A stretch of DNA of 64,000 bases, from positions 2,668,883-2,732,882 of the forward strand of contig NW_015622546.1 in NCBI RefSeq assembly GCF_000835495.1, in the 5' to 3' direction. The notes below the pieces were generated by a model. The model made no database searches, was not told the DNA's origin, and was given only the letters and a program-made list of their open reading frames with translations. The stretch comes from Cladophialophora immunda (lineage: Eukaryota > Ascomycota > Eurotiomycetes > Chaetothyriales > Herpotrichiellaceae). Positions within the stretch are counted from its first letter, which is position 1. Every line of letters starts with the position of its first letter. Both the position numbers and the translations under genes were made by a program. This document shows positions 30,620 through 42,252 of this stretch, one piece after another.

Positions 30620-33069
30620 TCATTTGTTCCCAAAGTAAGTGAGAGCTCGCAGCCATCCATTCTCCATCATAGCCGCAAAATCGGGAACCAAGAGCACACT
30701 GCTGCTCGTATTCTCGTCAGCTGCAGCAGGTCGTTCCATGACATAGTCGATCATCGATATGAGACCGTCGGTCCAATGCTTCATCTTCCCCCCGTAGAAC
30801 CACTCAAAGTCATAGTGCTTGTGCAGTGCGTCCGACTTCTTCTGGAGCTCCACGCGCAAGTCTTCGAGGTGCTTGCGTGCGTAATCGGCAATCAGCTTGC
30901 TGCTGACATCGGTGACGATTTCGCAGAGAGTGATCGCGGCGGTAGACCAGGCGTGAATGTCAAGGGGGTTGTACCGTGGAGCGCCAGAGGTTGCCTTTGC
31001 GTCTTCAATGAGGACGCTGGTCAGATTGACGGCACGTTCGAGAATGGGAGATGGGAGGGGAACCCTCTGTCCTTGATAGGGGCTCATCATAACCTCCATG
31101 AACCAATGGAACTCCTTGACAACCGCGGAGTCTCTGAGGCTTTCGTCATAACTGACAAGGTGCATGTCGAAGACATCTTGCCAAAAGATCTTCCGAACCA
31201 ACCTCGCTTCTGGAGTAGCATCCCCGCGTGGCCAGAAAATCTCAGAGAGACAGTCAAGCTGGTTTGAGCTGGTTTGCAGGTATGCGGCTTCCACAGTGAC
31301 GGTGCTGGAATTGACGTTCCGAATCGAGAGGCGATGTGGGTTGGTCACTTCGTCAGGATGAATTGCCAGGCTCAGGAAGTGATATTTGCTCGAGAAAAGG
31401 ATACAGTTCATAGCCAGGTTGAGGGTGTCGATGAAAGCGGCCTGGTCGGGGAACGCGATCGGGATCTCACCACGGATGGCTGCGCCCCGTAGCTTGTTCA
31501 GGACAAATCGGCTGCAGTCAAGCAGATGTAGTTTAGACTTCTCGTCATCGCCCTCCATATGCTTGATGTCATGCTCGCAGGTCAACGACACCAAGGCAAA
31601 AGCCCAGGCCAATGCAAGATTGGTCTCCAACGAATGAGTTATTGGCACCCCGTAAACGGCACGAGAGAGATACTCTAGCAACTTGTCGTAGTTCTCAAAG
31701 TTTTTGGAGCTGAGTGCTCGGGTTGGGCGGCTGATGGCTGGGTCGAGATCGTGATTCAAGGAGGAAGACTCGAGAGCGCCGTTGAGGGTGACTCCAGCTT
31801 TGAGGTCCGGCAATAAGTCGACGGCGACGGCGAGCGCATGTTGCATGTCGACGTCGGCTTTGCTGACAACCGCATCGACGATGTCATCACTGGGGAGTAA
31901 AGGAAAGAGCGGATGATACTGTTCATAGTACTTGGCCAGAAACGGATGATCCATCTTGAACGGTGGCACGTCTTCGTTGGGTCCCTGGATGCGCGGACGT
32001 TTGGTACGATGAGCGCTGTCGAGCTCAACAAAGAGTGTCCCGGTAGAGTCGCGAAAATCAGGCTTCGGGTTGGCCTCTTCTTCAGGAATCGCAGCCGGAA
32101 GGGTTTCGTTGGGGGCGATGGCGAGGCTTCCGCTGGCACGCGAGCGAAGACTGGAAGCGATCGAAGTGATGCCCCAGCCGCCAGTGCTTGGAATGCGATC
32201 CCGCTGAAATTCGGCTCTGGAAAATGGGTTGACAGTTGTGGAAGCAGAGAAAGAAGAGGCGCGGTTAAAACTTGGGCCACTTGGCTCATCAGGTGAAAAA
32301 CTCTCGGCGAACCCTGTAAGACCGGCATCCAGCGACTGCCTCTGCTTTTGTTCTAATCCGTGGACTCGCTCTGCCAGTGCGCTGATATATCTGTGTCACG
32401 TGTTAGTCTTTCATCGCCGACGATATCGATAGACAAGATCCATCAACGAGACAACTGACCCTTTGCTTGGACCACGTTTCATAGGCTTGCGTTCAAATTC
32501 ACAGTTCACACCAGCCTTCTGGCAGTTTGTGCAAGTCTTTGGAGTGCCATCCGCTTCAGTGGGTGCATCACATTTAACCTAAAGGTAGGTTAGCACCAAG
32601 GAAACCACTGTTGTGCTCTTCGCTGTGAAGTTCGTAACCGCACCTTCTTCCTCCGACATTCGTCGCACGCACGAGATGCCTTTGAGCGTTTTCTCTTGCC
32701 ACCAGTTTGAGGATCTTGGAGCGTTTCAGAGGATGCATCGATGCTTGAACGTGGGCCAGCTGAGGGGAAGGTCGGTTGGTTTGGTGTTTGCGGAGGGGCC
32801 ATGGCTGGATCAGTGGCAGAGGAAGCTGCTACACCATTTGGGCCCATGGGCAAGTTGTTGTTCATGGTTCCATGGTTGATCTTGTCTATCGAAGCTACCC
32901 CCTCTTCCATCGGTCGCGCATAGGGAGGCATTGGGTAGTTCGGCGACATGCTGGTCAGCTCGGTGTCGATCGGGTAGTAGGACGAGGCGAAGTGGGAGGA
33001 AGCAGAGCCGACGAAATTGCCTGTCGGATCGTGAGAGGGTTGGTCGCGACCACCATCTGGCCCTGCCAT
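30620..33069 (-). CDS. RGT1: RGT1-like Zn2Cys6 transcription factor
   Basis: Three exons, 33069-32644, 32578-32460 and 32390-30620 (introns of 65 and 69 nt), encode 771 aa. The binuclear zinc cluster spans both introns: Cys135, 138, 145, 158, 161 and 168 (ACDECRRKK, then VKCD and CTNCQKAGVNCEFERK), with a 12-residue third loop. It is followed directly by MKRGPSKGYISAL, the signature of yeast Rgt1 and its fungal homologues. A Ser/Pro-rich linker and a fungal-specific trans domain (MDHPFLAKYYEQYHPLFPLL onward) make up the rest. Yeast Rgt1 represses hexose-transporter genes until glucose relieves it; the same role here is inference. Exon 3 is open for 590 codons. The ATG at 33069 gives MAGPDGG; no better start is visible. 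Confidence 0.9.
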
Positions 33070-35918
33070 CTTTGTGTCCAACGCGATGGAGCAAGAAAGA
33101 GATAATGCCGTGCTTCCGGAAGATGGGGGATGGTGAAAAGTGAGTCGCGACTGAGCGGACGGCAAGTGATGCTTTGGTTAAGCCGAGTTCACGCTTATGC
33201 CGAATTGGGGACTAGCGTTGTCTGTCTTTGGTGGGAGACTCGAGCCTCGTGCGGCCTACCTGCCCTGAGCGTTGGGCTCCTGGCCGATACAGCCCGACCA
33301 TTGCGTGCATGGCCAAAATCTGGGGAGAGCTGGAAGGCTCTGTCCGATACCGACCCACGCAGTCTCGCTCCACAGCCTCATGGAACGGATGCACTTTTGA
33401 CCGACATACGACTGGCGCGTTCACAATCCTGCAGAACACACCGATTGTTCTCGGCACGAACTGTGCGGCAAGACGAAGTGCGCGGCATGCGTTGCCACCA
33501 CGACGGGATGCCGCTTGCCGAAGCATTGTCTTGAGACGTCCACGATTCTTCCTTAATGCTTATACGAAGAAAATGAAGACGCGAAACGTCCGATCAGAGG
33601 GGCCAACGGTCATTCGCCAGAATGCCTGATAAAAAGCTAGGAGTCTACAACAATGAAGGGGAAATATCCACTCGCCTGGTAATTGCATTGGAGCACGACT
33701 CCATACTTCGTACACTGAGGGACAATGAAGAGAAGGGGAGACCCAATATGGATATCCTCAAAGCCGCTCACAAGAAGTCGCCCAATTGCCTCGATACCCA
33801 TAGGGCGGTGACTTTTCCACGAGTAGATCACTATGGACATAAAGCAATGGATGTCTCCAGGTCAAAAATGGAGGCAGGGTCAGAGAGCAGGGCTGTACAA
33901 CGAGCAAGAGATGGGAGAAACGGAAAGGTCCATAGTACAGGTAATAGACTACGCTTTCTTGACTATTTCGTTCGAAGACCCTGAACGAACTCGCTTGATC
34001 ATTCTTGATGAGCTCTTGAAAGATGCAACGTGCGATGGAGTCTAGTTGACGAAACCAAAGGAAGTAACAGCTGGGTGTCACGAGGAGCAAGCAAAAGGTG
34101 TCCGACAAATATCCATGTTATCACGGTCCAGGTCGTTTGAATATCTCATTGATGTGGTCTGTGCTTTCAATACATGTGACATAATCAGAGGTGTACGAGA
34201 AGTCGCCGTGTATAGACATCAGCGTCTCAAGGAGCCTAGGGGCAATGCGATCATCCGTCCTGGCATATCACATCAAAACTGCGGACCGGTTCGTGGGAGT
34301 CGCAGCAGCTCGTACTATGTCGAAAAGGCTGGACGAGAAATGAGCGAAACAAACCCCGTGAACAAGTCTGTATGTATGCCGCATGCTCTTATTCGTATTT
34401 CCCTGTGGTACCAATCTTCTTCTTTGGGCCCATGGGGTTTGCGCCCACACAACATCCCTCCCTCCCTCAACCCAAAATTCTTGTGAGAACAAGAAAAGCG
34501 TCATGTCTGCCATGTGTCTGGGTCGGCCGCCATTCGCACCGTCACTCGTATGGTTCTCCCAGTCTTTCCACCGTGCTATGAGCGAATTGTTGCCTCAGAC
34601 CCATGTACAGAAGGGGAGCAGGCGTCGCATGGGACCTTCGACGGCCTCTGGCATCGGGGACCCAGGGAGGGATGAAATCCAATGGAGAAGCGCTGACTGA
34701 GGGAGGGGGGCGGACACTGGAGCCGGGTACCGCAAGAGCCCACCAGGTCTCCATAGCACCCACACCCTCCTTTTCAGCCACTTCTCACCCAGGTCGGCTC
34801 GTGCATGCAGGTGGGATGTGATGCTCCTGTAGGAAGATGGTCTTCTGCATGGTCTTTCCTTTTGCTGTTTGAGTCCCAGCCTGTTATCTGTGTCAGCTGC
34901 TGAATATGCATAACGTAACTAGCCACATGGGTTGCAGCCAAGGCCCCGATGTCCTGCAAGCCGGCTGCGGACTCCCTTAAGATCCCTCCCCCCCTCCAGA
35001 AGTTAGTGCTCGCTTTGGTTTTCCTCTTGGAAGACTTGATTTTCAGAGTTTGCGACTCCTACTCGTCGGAGGCGCGGGCAGGCCTCCGCAGCAAAACGCT
35101 GATCGTCATGAGTCGGACTTGATGAGGTCAGGAATGGCCATTTTGTGGCGTTGGAGTGGAGGGCCATTGTCAAGTTTTTCTGGCCTGAGGTGCCGCGCCT
35201 GCCTGCGCCAGGCCCCATTCCCGCCCTGTGCGCTGCACTGGCGCAGGGAGGAAGGGAGACTTAGGGAGCGCCTCGATTGGTCTAACTGCGCTGTCGACCG
35301 TCCTCCTGTCCAATCTGGGCCCCTGGATCTCCTCGGCATCCCGCACGTTTTTTGACATTGCGCAACAAAATGCGTGTGGAAGCGATTGGACACCACGCAA
35401 GCCCTTCCTGGACCTCCCTGTGCATCTCCTCCCTCCCAATCTGCGCTATCCCGGCGGCGACTACCCTTCACCCTTCACCTGGCGGGGGGAGTTCGTGTTG
35501 CTGGACTAGGAACTCGTCGCTTATACTTTCTGCCCTTGCTGCTGGTCCTCCTCCTACAGACCTAGGAGGGTCGTTCTACTGTGACTACTCTTTTGGTGTC
35601 TAATACTGCATCTCCTCGCCGGCCTGCTCCGCGAGGGAGTAATTTCTCCTTTGTCTCTGTCGCGTCCGGTTGGCTCGGTGCTGAGCGGAGTCTGCGGTAA
35701 TTTCACGGCTGACAGGATCATTTATGTCTCAGTCACGCTCGCTTGAGGGGCTCTTCCTGGGCGCGCCTCTTTTCCTGACTTCTTGTTCGGGGGATGGGTA
35801 GGGGGAGGGAAGCAGGGGGAGTTTAAGCTAGGCGATCCCCTCCCGCCTCCCCCTCCTCCCACACAATACGAACACCCTAGGAATTCTAGTTTGAGACTTC
35901 TTCCTGTGAATGTTATCA
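33070..35918. other. 2.8-kb upstream region of the RGT1-like gene
   Basis: No gene is supported. Between 35276 and 35440 four CCAAT/ATTGG pentamers occur in 165 nt, a promoter-like cluster. Around 35770-35870 it is CT/C-rich. A 120-codon plus-strand frame at 33622-33984 has no recognisable character. The region may carry a long 5' leader for the regulator or an unannotated non-coding RNA. Confidence 0.4.
35276..35440. promoter_or_regulatory. Cluster of four CCAAT boxes
   Basis: ATTGG at 35276-35280 and 35385-35389, and CCAAT at 35310-35314 and 35436-35440. About 0.3 would be expected by chance in 165 nt. In filamentous fungi CCAAT is bound by the Hap/CBC complex. No coding start lies close by, so the served transcript is unknown. 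Confidence 0.4.
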
Positions 35919-38269
35919 TCAGCGAATGTCAATGTTGAACCTCTTCCAGCGCCCGCCCATGACTCCGCAGCGGGGGCATCCGCGGCGCATCGGTGCGAGA
36001 CCTGGTTGGACCGTCACCACAGGACTGCTGATGATCTGTCCAACGCAGTCGCTGCAGACGCCACAGATACACTCGGTGCAAGCGAAGGCATTTTTCAGTA
36101 GCCACGGCCGACTGCACGACGCGCAGTAGATCTCCAATACATCCGATTTGCTGCCAAATGAGGATGATTGGGAGTGCTGGTAAGGGTGTGAATGGTGCTG
36201 GAGGGGGCTAGTGTTATCGTTGGACGATGCCGATGTAGGGAGGCCGGAACCAGAGATGTGGAAATTCTGACCGGATCCCGCGCTCTCTAAGGACTCGACC
36301 GAAGGGAATGGCTCGGGATCATTGGGTCCCAGGATATCTGGTGGCGGTGGAGTCAGGGTGCGCTGCAGCGGAGAGGCATTGTATTGCCCAGGTTGGTGGT
36401 GCAGGTGATGACCAAAGGGACGGAAGCCCGGGGGCAGCGACGAGCGCTTGTTGACATCCCCACTGGTCGAGATGCTGTCCGCGGCGGACAATCTACGAGC
36501 GGTCGTGGTGGTGGTGTTGGTGGTGGGCGCATTGCCCGAGCCAGCAGCGGTGGCGGCAGCCGTGGTAGAGGGCGGAAAGTTTGGCGACTGCGGCATCTGT
36601 AAGTGAATGCCAAGGGCATGTTAGCAAGGTTGATTATCGATAGTCTAACGCGAACAAGAAAAAGAAAATGAGGAGGTTGGTGTACACATTAGAGTAATTA
36701 ACTGAGGGTGCATAAACTTTTCGGTGACAGAAACCCCCCTGGCTCTGGCTCGTCTCAGTCGCCTGGCCCGACCGCCACAGAAAAAAGATGGTTTCATCAC
36801 CCGCATGTGGTCTGACCGAGAAAAATAAAAAACCAATGCTGTGTTTCTTATTCTTCCGCTCGCTCCAGAGAGTCCGTCCCCGGGGCGTTTCGTCATCTCC
36901 TCCCCATTGAATCGGTCCGTAATTGAGGTCGGGGTCCTGGAAAACACATCAATCGTGATTGACCTTTCCAGAACCGCCAACCGTTCAAAAACCATCGACT
37001 GACACAAGGGAGGAGTTTCCTCTTGCCCGGGAGCCGTCTTCTGTTGCTCGCATTTGATCCATTTTGCCTTTCGTGCGGGTATAGCAAGACATGACAGTCG
37101 TTCGTTTCGTTTTGTTGTGTTTGGCAATAGTAGTGACAGTAAAATAGTACAAGACAATATTCCCTTTTCTGGGGGGGGCCTTCCTCCGGGGGGTTCCTCT
37201 ACAGAATTTCGATCTCTTGGCAGCAGCAAGTAAACAGAGGACAATCGAAAAATGTCGTCTGACTTACGGGAGTGAGATCACGATCATCATCAGCCTCAGT
37301 AGCACTCGTGGCAGCCTCGATCAGATCTTCCCATCTCTTGCCTTGAACCCAGGCCGCCGTGGGTGGTTCGGCAGACATTGCTTTTCGGCCTTCGACGCTC
37401 AGTCTTCGGGAGAAATCCTTGGCCGAAAATTCCCTAGATTTTCCGCGTTCGTGCTTGCCCTTGCGCGCATTTTGCCCCATCGATGGCTTTCGGGGTCGCG
37501 GAAGTCTCTCGCCGCGTCTTTGGATGGGGGGTAAAGATGAATATCGACTGCCCGGAGACTGTAGAAGAGATGGTAATAGTTCGCGCGGGCGAGTGGGCTG
37601 GAATGGTGGCAGGGTATCTTCATGAAATTGAGCGCGTAGCGAGGGCAGTTCGAAACCCGACGACTCGCGTTTGTAGTCTGAATCTGGGAAAACATCCTGG
37701 CGTGCGAATGAGCACAGTTCTGGCTGTGGCTGTAGTCTCGTCTCCTAGTGATACTTACAAAATCGGAGTCCCAATTGTGCAGTTGTGTCAGGGCAACAGC
37801 AGCATTGGCAGCCGCAGGGGGTTGCGCAGTCATTGTGCCTGCTCCGGTTTGTTCAAACAGTCCACTCGCACCCGCTGCATTGTTCTCAGTATGGGTAAGG
37901 AAGGGAGTCATAGTGCCAACATACAAGGGCCTCTGGGAGCAGGAAGGGCGGCAGTTGGTTGGATCTGAGGGCGTTGCGAGGGAGGAGTGCTGATCATTAA
38001 CTGGAAACTCTCCTCTGTAGCAGGCAATTTGGGAATATAATGATCTGGATGGGCGCGTCGAATGTGTTCTTGCATCGACCGGTACCGTTTTTCCTATAAA
38101 TGTCGGGGTCAGCGGGTTGGCGACGCGCAGAATTGGGTTAGGACGAGCGCACCCCAATGCATCTCTTTCTGCACTGTGAGCCATCTTGGTTTGTGAGGGG
38201 ACACACAACTTCATTTTCTGCATCCGTCGACACGAGAAAAGAGCTGGTGAGGGCAGGTTTGGGCGGCAT
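35919..38269 (-). CDS. Fungal C2H2-like plus RING-like zinc protein, uncharacterised
   Basis: Five exons on the minus strand: 38269-38153, 38093-37925, 37874-37759, 37696-37268 and 36596-35919. Introns are 59, 50, 62 and 671 nt, and all phases agree (502 aa). It begins MPPKPALTSSFLVSTDAENE. Residues 23-54 form an atypical C2H2 finger (Cys23, Cys33/37, then EKRYRSMQEHIRRAHP with His49 and His54). A basic linker (RPRKPSMGQNARKGKHERGK) and the conserved WVQGKRWEDLIEAATSATEA follow. The C-terminus holds a RING/treble-clef-like domain, Cys435-438, 450-453-455-458-461 and 484-487 (FACTECICGVCSDC, then GCPRCG), and ends FNIDIR. The family is widespread in Pezizomycotina but, to my knowledge, has no assigned function. 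DNA or RNA binding plus ubiquitin-type activity is speculation. Confidence 0.85.
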
Positions 38270-39922
38270 GGCCTCTCAGCGCTGACCCTAACCGCAGGTG
38301 CGAGTTTTAGGAGAGAAGGACGAAGGTCGGCGGCATTGATCGGACAGTCCACAACAAGCTTGGCTGTTTTTGAGCTGGGAGGGAACCGACGTAATGATGG
38401 GTCCTCCTTCACATGATTTGTTCCTCGGGAAGAATAGGGTCGAGGAGAGAGCACAACACAACAGAGTCAACTGCTGGCCTTTCGACGAGTGTGCAAGGAG
38501 ACGGGGAGGAGGGAAGGAGAGGATGTCGGTTTGGATGAGAGGAGAGGGTATTTTGGACTGTTGAGAGTTGGTGGGATGGATCAAAGAAAGAAAAAAGAGC
38601 TCTCGAGCTTGGATTGAGGGGTGAGCCTGTCTAGTTACCCTAAGCTCTGTCGCTTCGGGGGGGAGGAGCTTGCCCTGGTTGGTTTGGGGGCTTTAATTGG
38701 CACTGGCAGCTTCCCTCTTTCTCCGGAGGTTCCCCTCTCTAAGCTCAGCAAGCTGCAGCTGTTCCAAGCGCCAACGCCCGTTAACCTTTGGCATCACCAC
38801 CTGGACAGGCAAACCAACGCGAAATCCAGTAATGTCAGACAGCATCCACACACGTGCACCACGCGGGCCCAAAGCTCGCCGTCAGTGTCAGACATCGCTG
38901 CCTTTTCTGGTCCCGGGCTTCCGATGCCCTCAACAACCAGGAACGAACAATCACGCTCTCCAATCAACCACCATCTCCCTCACACCACCCCAAAGTTGCC
39001 CAGCACAGCTTCTGATCGATGACAATCCATTGCATTCACTTTTCCTCCTACTGGCTACTTTTGCTTGGTACCTAGTCAGGTACTTACACCAATCATGACC
39101 TTGCTAGGAGCTATGGGTCCCCCCTCACCTCACCCAAGGTAGCTCTGCTCTGGGGGCTATCGTCACCTGTTTGGGAGCTTGGGATCGATGATCGATGCTG
39201 ATGGCAACGCAGAGGAGAGCTCCAGCCGTCCACTAGCATGTGCGTTACCGCCAATCCTCGCAGCATTGAATTTTGAGGCCTGCTTTCACTCGCTGCAAGA
39301 TGCTTTGTGGCCCCGGACAAGCTTGAGCTCGGGCCAACCCAAGCTGCCACCCATTCCAACCGTCGGTGGGAAAGAGCTGTGTGTTCCGTCGATTCACAAA
39401 GCTATCATGCAGCATGCTGTCACAGCTGGAGCTTCTGTTCGCCTGATGTGGAAGTCATGCTGATGCAACACATGTTGCATCCGAAAACCATCGACTCGGA
39501 CTTTGATTCCGGTGGGAAACATGATACAACGATAAGGGAATGAGAGAAATAGTCAGGAACCAGCGATCTAAGGACGGTGTGCTACAGGTCTGCCAACGCT
39601 GAAGTCGCGACAGCCAAACCAGCAGCTTGCCGATCGGAGCAATGCGCAACTGGACTGAACCAGAACCAGTCCCTTCAAGGTAATTGGCTTGACCACGCAT
39701 CAAGCTGACGTTACCAACATGCTTGGGGTGGGACAGGAATCGATGACTGATCAATTCAAAAGCGTTGGTACTGCGCATAACACCTAGAAAGCTGTCTAGA
39801 CTAAGCGTCTGGTCAAAGCACTCTAGCGAAATATACAGCCTCTGGAGGAAGTCAAAGACCCATCACCATAACTCCCTGGACATTGGACACCAGCAACTTG
39901 CAATCTGCTCGCCCCTGACGAC
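38270..39922. other. Intergenic, promoter of C2H2/RING-like gene
   Basis: 1.65 kb, upstream of the minus-strand zinc-protein gene and downstream of the MOSC gene. Open frames are short and unbiased; nothing further is recognised. Confidence 0.45.
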
Positions 39923-40990
39923 CTAAAAGCCTTTGACATATCTGTGGGCATCGGTAACTTCCATCACCTCGAATCGCATTCCTACCTCGATATTTCCTTC
40001 ATTCCTTGGGCAGCACAGCATCCCAAAACAGGGTTTAAACTTGATGCCTTCGTCAACCCTGCGGTAGCTGACCAACAGATCCCATGGCTGGTGAGCGTCC
40101 TTCTCTGCGGTATCGGGATCGACATTGGGCACCGTACAGCGAGCACATCTCGCAACCACATCAACATCGATTGCGTGCATGTTGCCACCGGTGAGTGTAG
40201 TCCAGTACGAGGAGTCGCCGTTGATGCGTACTTTCTTCCACGAATCTTCGGACCATGGCTTCCCCCCTTTGATTATGACATTTGGCCTGAACCGCTCGAT
40301 GGTGATTTCGCTCTGGCCTTTTCCCTTCAGCCTTGAGTTCAATTCGGCAAGCGACGATTCGGAGGCAATCTGAATGGGGAGTACGTCTGGGAAGTTGACG
40401 CTTTCTGTACGTCCCAGGCGTTCAGGGGAACCGTTGCCGGCGCAGATCCTTGGCTCGGGACCCTTCATCACCAGACGAACTTCTTCTCCAAAGAAGTCTT
40501 TGAAAAGGTCCAGCATTCCGCGATCTGTGTAAGCATAGGCATCGGTGATATATTCCCAGATGTCGACTGATACTTCTTTGGTGTTGTCACTGAGCCATTC
40601 CTGACTAGGGTGAATCGGCACCTTAACTTGCTTGTCCGTGTCGTGGCCTATGGTTATGACAAGGCGGTCGGAGTCGTGATCGATGGCGGTGTTGATCAAG
40701 GTCATTTGTGGCTTCGTGCGGATGGTGATGAATTTATTGCTGCTGTCGATGAACTAATCAACCCCACGACGCATCGTCAGCCATCACCAGTAGAAGACGG
40801 AATGGATCTGAGTGGACTGCATTGTTTCGAGTGAGAGGGCGGATTCTGGTCGGAATGCAAAACTCACCATCCACCGTCTATCTAGCTCTAATCCCTGTCT
40901 CGTCAACCTTGCCGACTTCAGAGAGATCCCTCGGCATGACTTGATGGGATAGATGCGCAGGTCTGTGATCTCCGACACTGTGTTTGTCAT
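39923..40990 (-). CDS. MOSC-domain (mARC-like) molybdenum cofactor-binding protein
   Basis: Two exons, 40990-40868 and 40753-39923, around a 114-nt phase-0 intron (GTGAGT donor, GATTAG acceptor) give 317 aa. The splice rebuilds LDRRWMFIDSSNKFITIRTK, the end of the MOSC N-terminal beta-barrel that opens with LRIYPIKSCRGI. The C-terminal MOSC domain carries VNFPDVLPIQIAS, ITIERFRPNVIIKGGKPWSE and VARCARCTVPNVDPDTAEKD; by alignment to mammalian mARC, Cys247 (in ARC-TVPN) is the expected molybdenum ligand. Known members reduce N-hydroxylated compounds together with cytochrome b5 and its reductase. No obvious mitochondrial presequence or membrane anchor is present, so the protein may be cytosolic. 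Complete domain, full confidence in family. Confidence 0.9.
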
Positions 40991-42252
40991 TTTGAGCGGG
41001 TATTGGATCGAGATCTTTTCCTTTTGATCTAAGGTATTCTGAGACGGTTGGAGTTCTTTTTGTCACCTTGGGTATCGGTCGAGAATTGCAATCAGAAGGC
41101 AAAGCTGTAAGGAGGAGAAGGGTGCGGAAAAGGGCGGCGGTCCCCTGATATATCTATCAGACGACGTTGACCACTATTTCCTTTCGAGTTTCATCTACTC
41201 GTCTGGTCTAAATGATGACAGCGGATGGGGAGGAGCGATGAATGGGAGAGATGGTGCCGAAGTGAAACGAAGGGCCTTTTGATCGTCCTGTCACCGCAAA
41301 TGCTTGGTGAACAATGGGATTTCCCGCTCGTTTGGTTTTGGCTTCTCGCCAGTGACAAAGATACGGACGTCACCATTATTGAAGCGGCGATAAATTGAGT
41401 CCGAAAAAGGCAATATATGCTCGTTGCGCCATGCCTTTTCTGGCTATTCCGAGCGAACAACCAACCGTCGAGGCCGCCTTGTCTTCAACCTTTCTCCGTG
41501 GACTTTGTCCCTCACTCATGTATACGGGGCTACTTCGCTAAGGCGTCCGTGGACGCCGCAGTCCGGTCGTTTCGCATTTCGGACAAACGGCGTGAATTAA
41601 GCGACTTTTGGCTATCGACAGCGAGCTTCGTCTTTGTAATTCTCCTCGCTCGCTCGCTCGCTCCCTCACTAGCTTTTGCAAAGAGCGATTTGAATACGAA
41701 TCATACAGCGGTCTGATGGCTTGGAAGGCAATCAAAACCTTCCCAATATGGTCCTCGTCAGCGAATCACGTTTGACCGAGGACAATACTTGCGGTAGTTG
41801 GTCAGGGCAACAAAGCCGCGGCTTGTCTGGTATATATGGCTTGCACACCATAGCATTGGACGTCGAATTGTTCCAGCGTCCTCACAGATACAATATTTCA
41901 AGTAGACACGAGGCTCTGCCTGTCCTGTCTTGAGTCACCTGGTATGAGCTATTTCAACACGAGCAATCGGTCCGCAAAGTTCTCCAAAATGGAGCGGGTT
42001 TTCCAGATGCGGAAGCCCACCCATTCACCCCGACTCCCAAATATTAGAATGCGACTTGGAGTTTTGTCGACCAGAACCCAAGCACCAAACCTGAAGTCTG
42101 TGGGAAGAGAATCTCGGTTGCTCTTGGTTCCTGTGGTGCCAATCTAGTCCATTCATTCACCCTTCCTTTTCTACGAAAGCAATACGGCGTTCAGAGTAGT
42201 AAACGCCAGGAGTATCACCAAGGTCATACCACCCAAAACATCACTCAACACC
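40991..42252. other. Divergent intergenic region, MOSC / DERA
   Basis: 1.26 kb between two start codons facing away from each other. It includes a (CGCT)n run near 41647. No coding frame is supported. Confidence 0.45.
41646..41670. repeat. CGCT tandem microsatellite
   Basis: Four consecutive cgct/gctc units (ctcgctcgctcgctcgctcc) form a short tetranucleotide repeat in non-coding DNA. Confidence 0.7.

Noticed and set aside
33622..33984. 120-codon plus-strand frame starting MPDKKLGVYNNEGE
   Set aside because: No family resemblance, no promoter or splice evidence, ordinary codon composition.
36645..37244. 199-codon minus-strand frame in the long intron
   Set aside because: Lacks homology texture and cannot be spliced in frame with both flanking exons; kept only as a comment on the intron.
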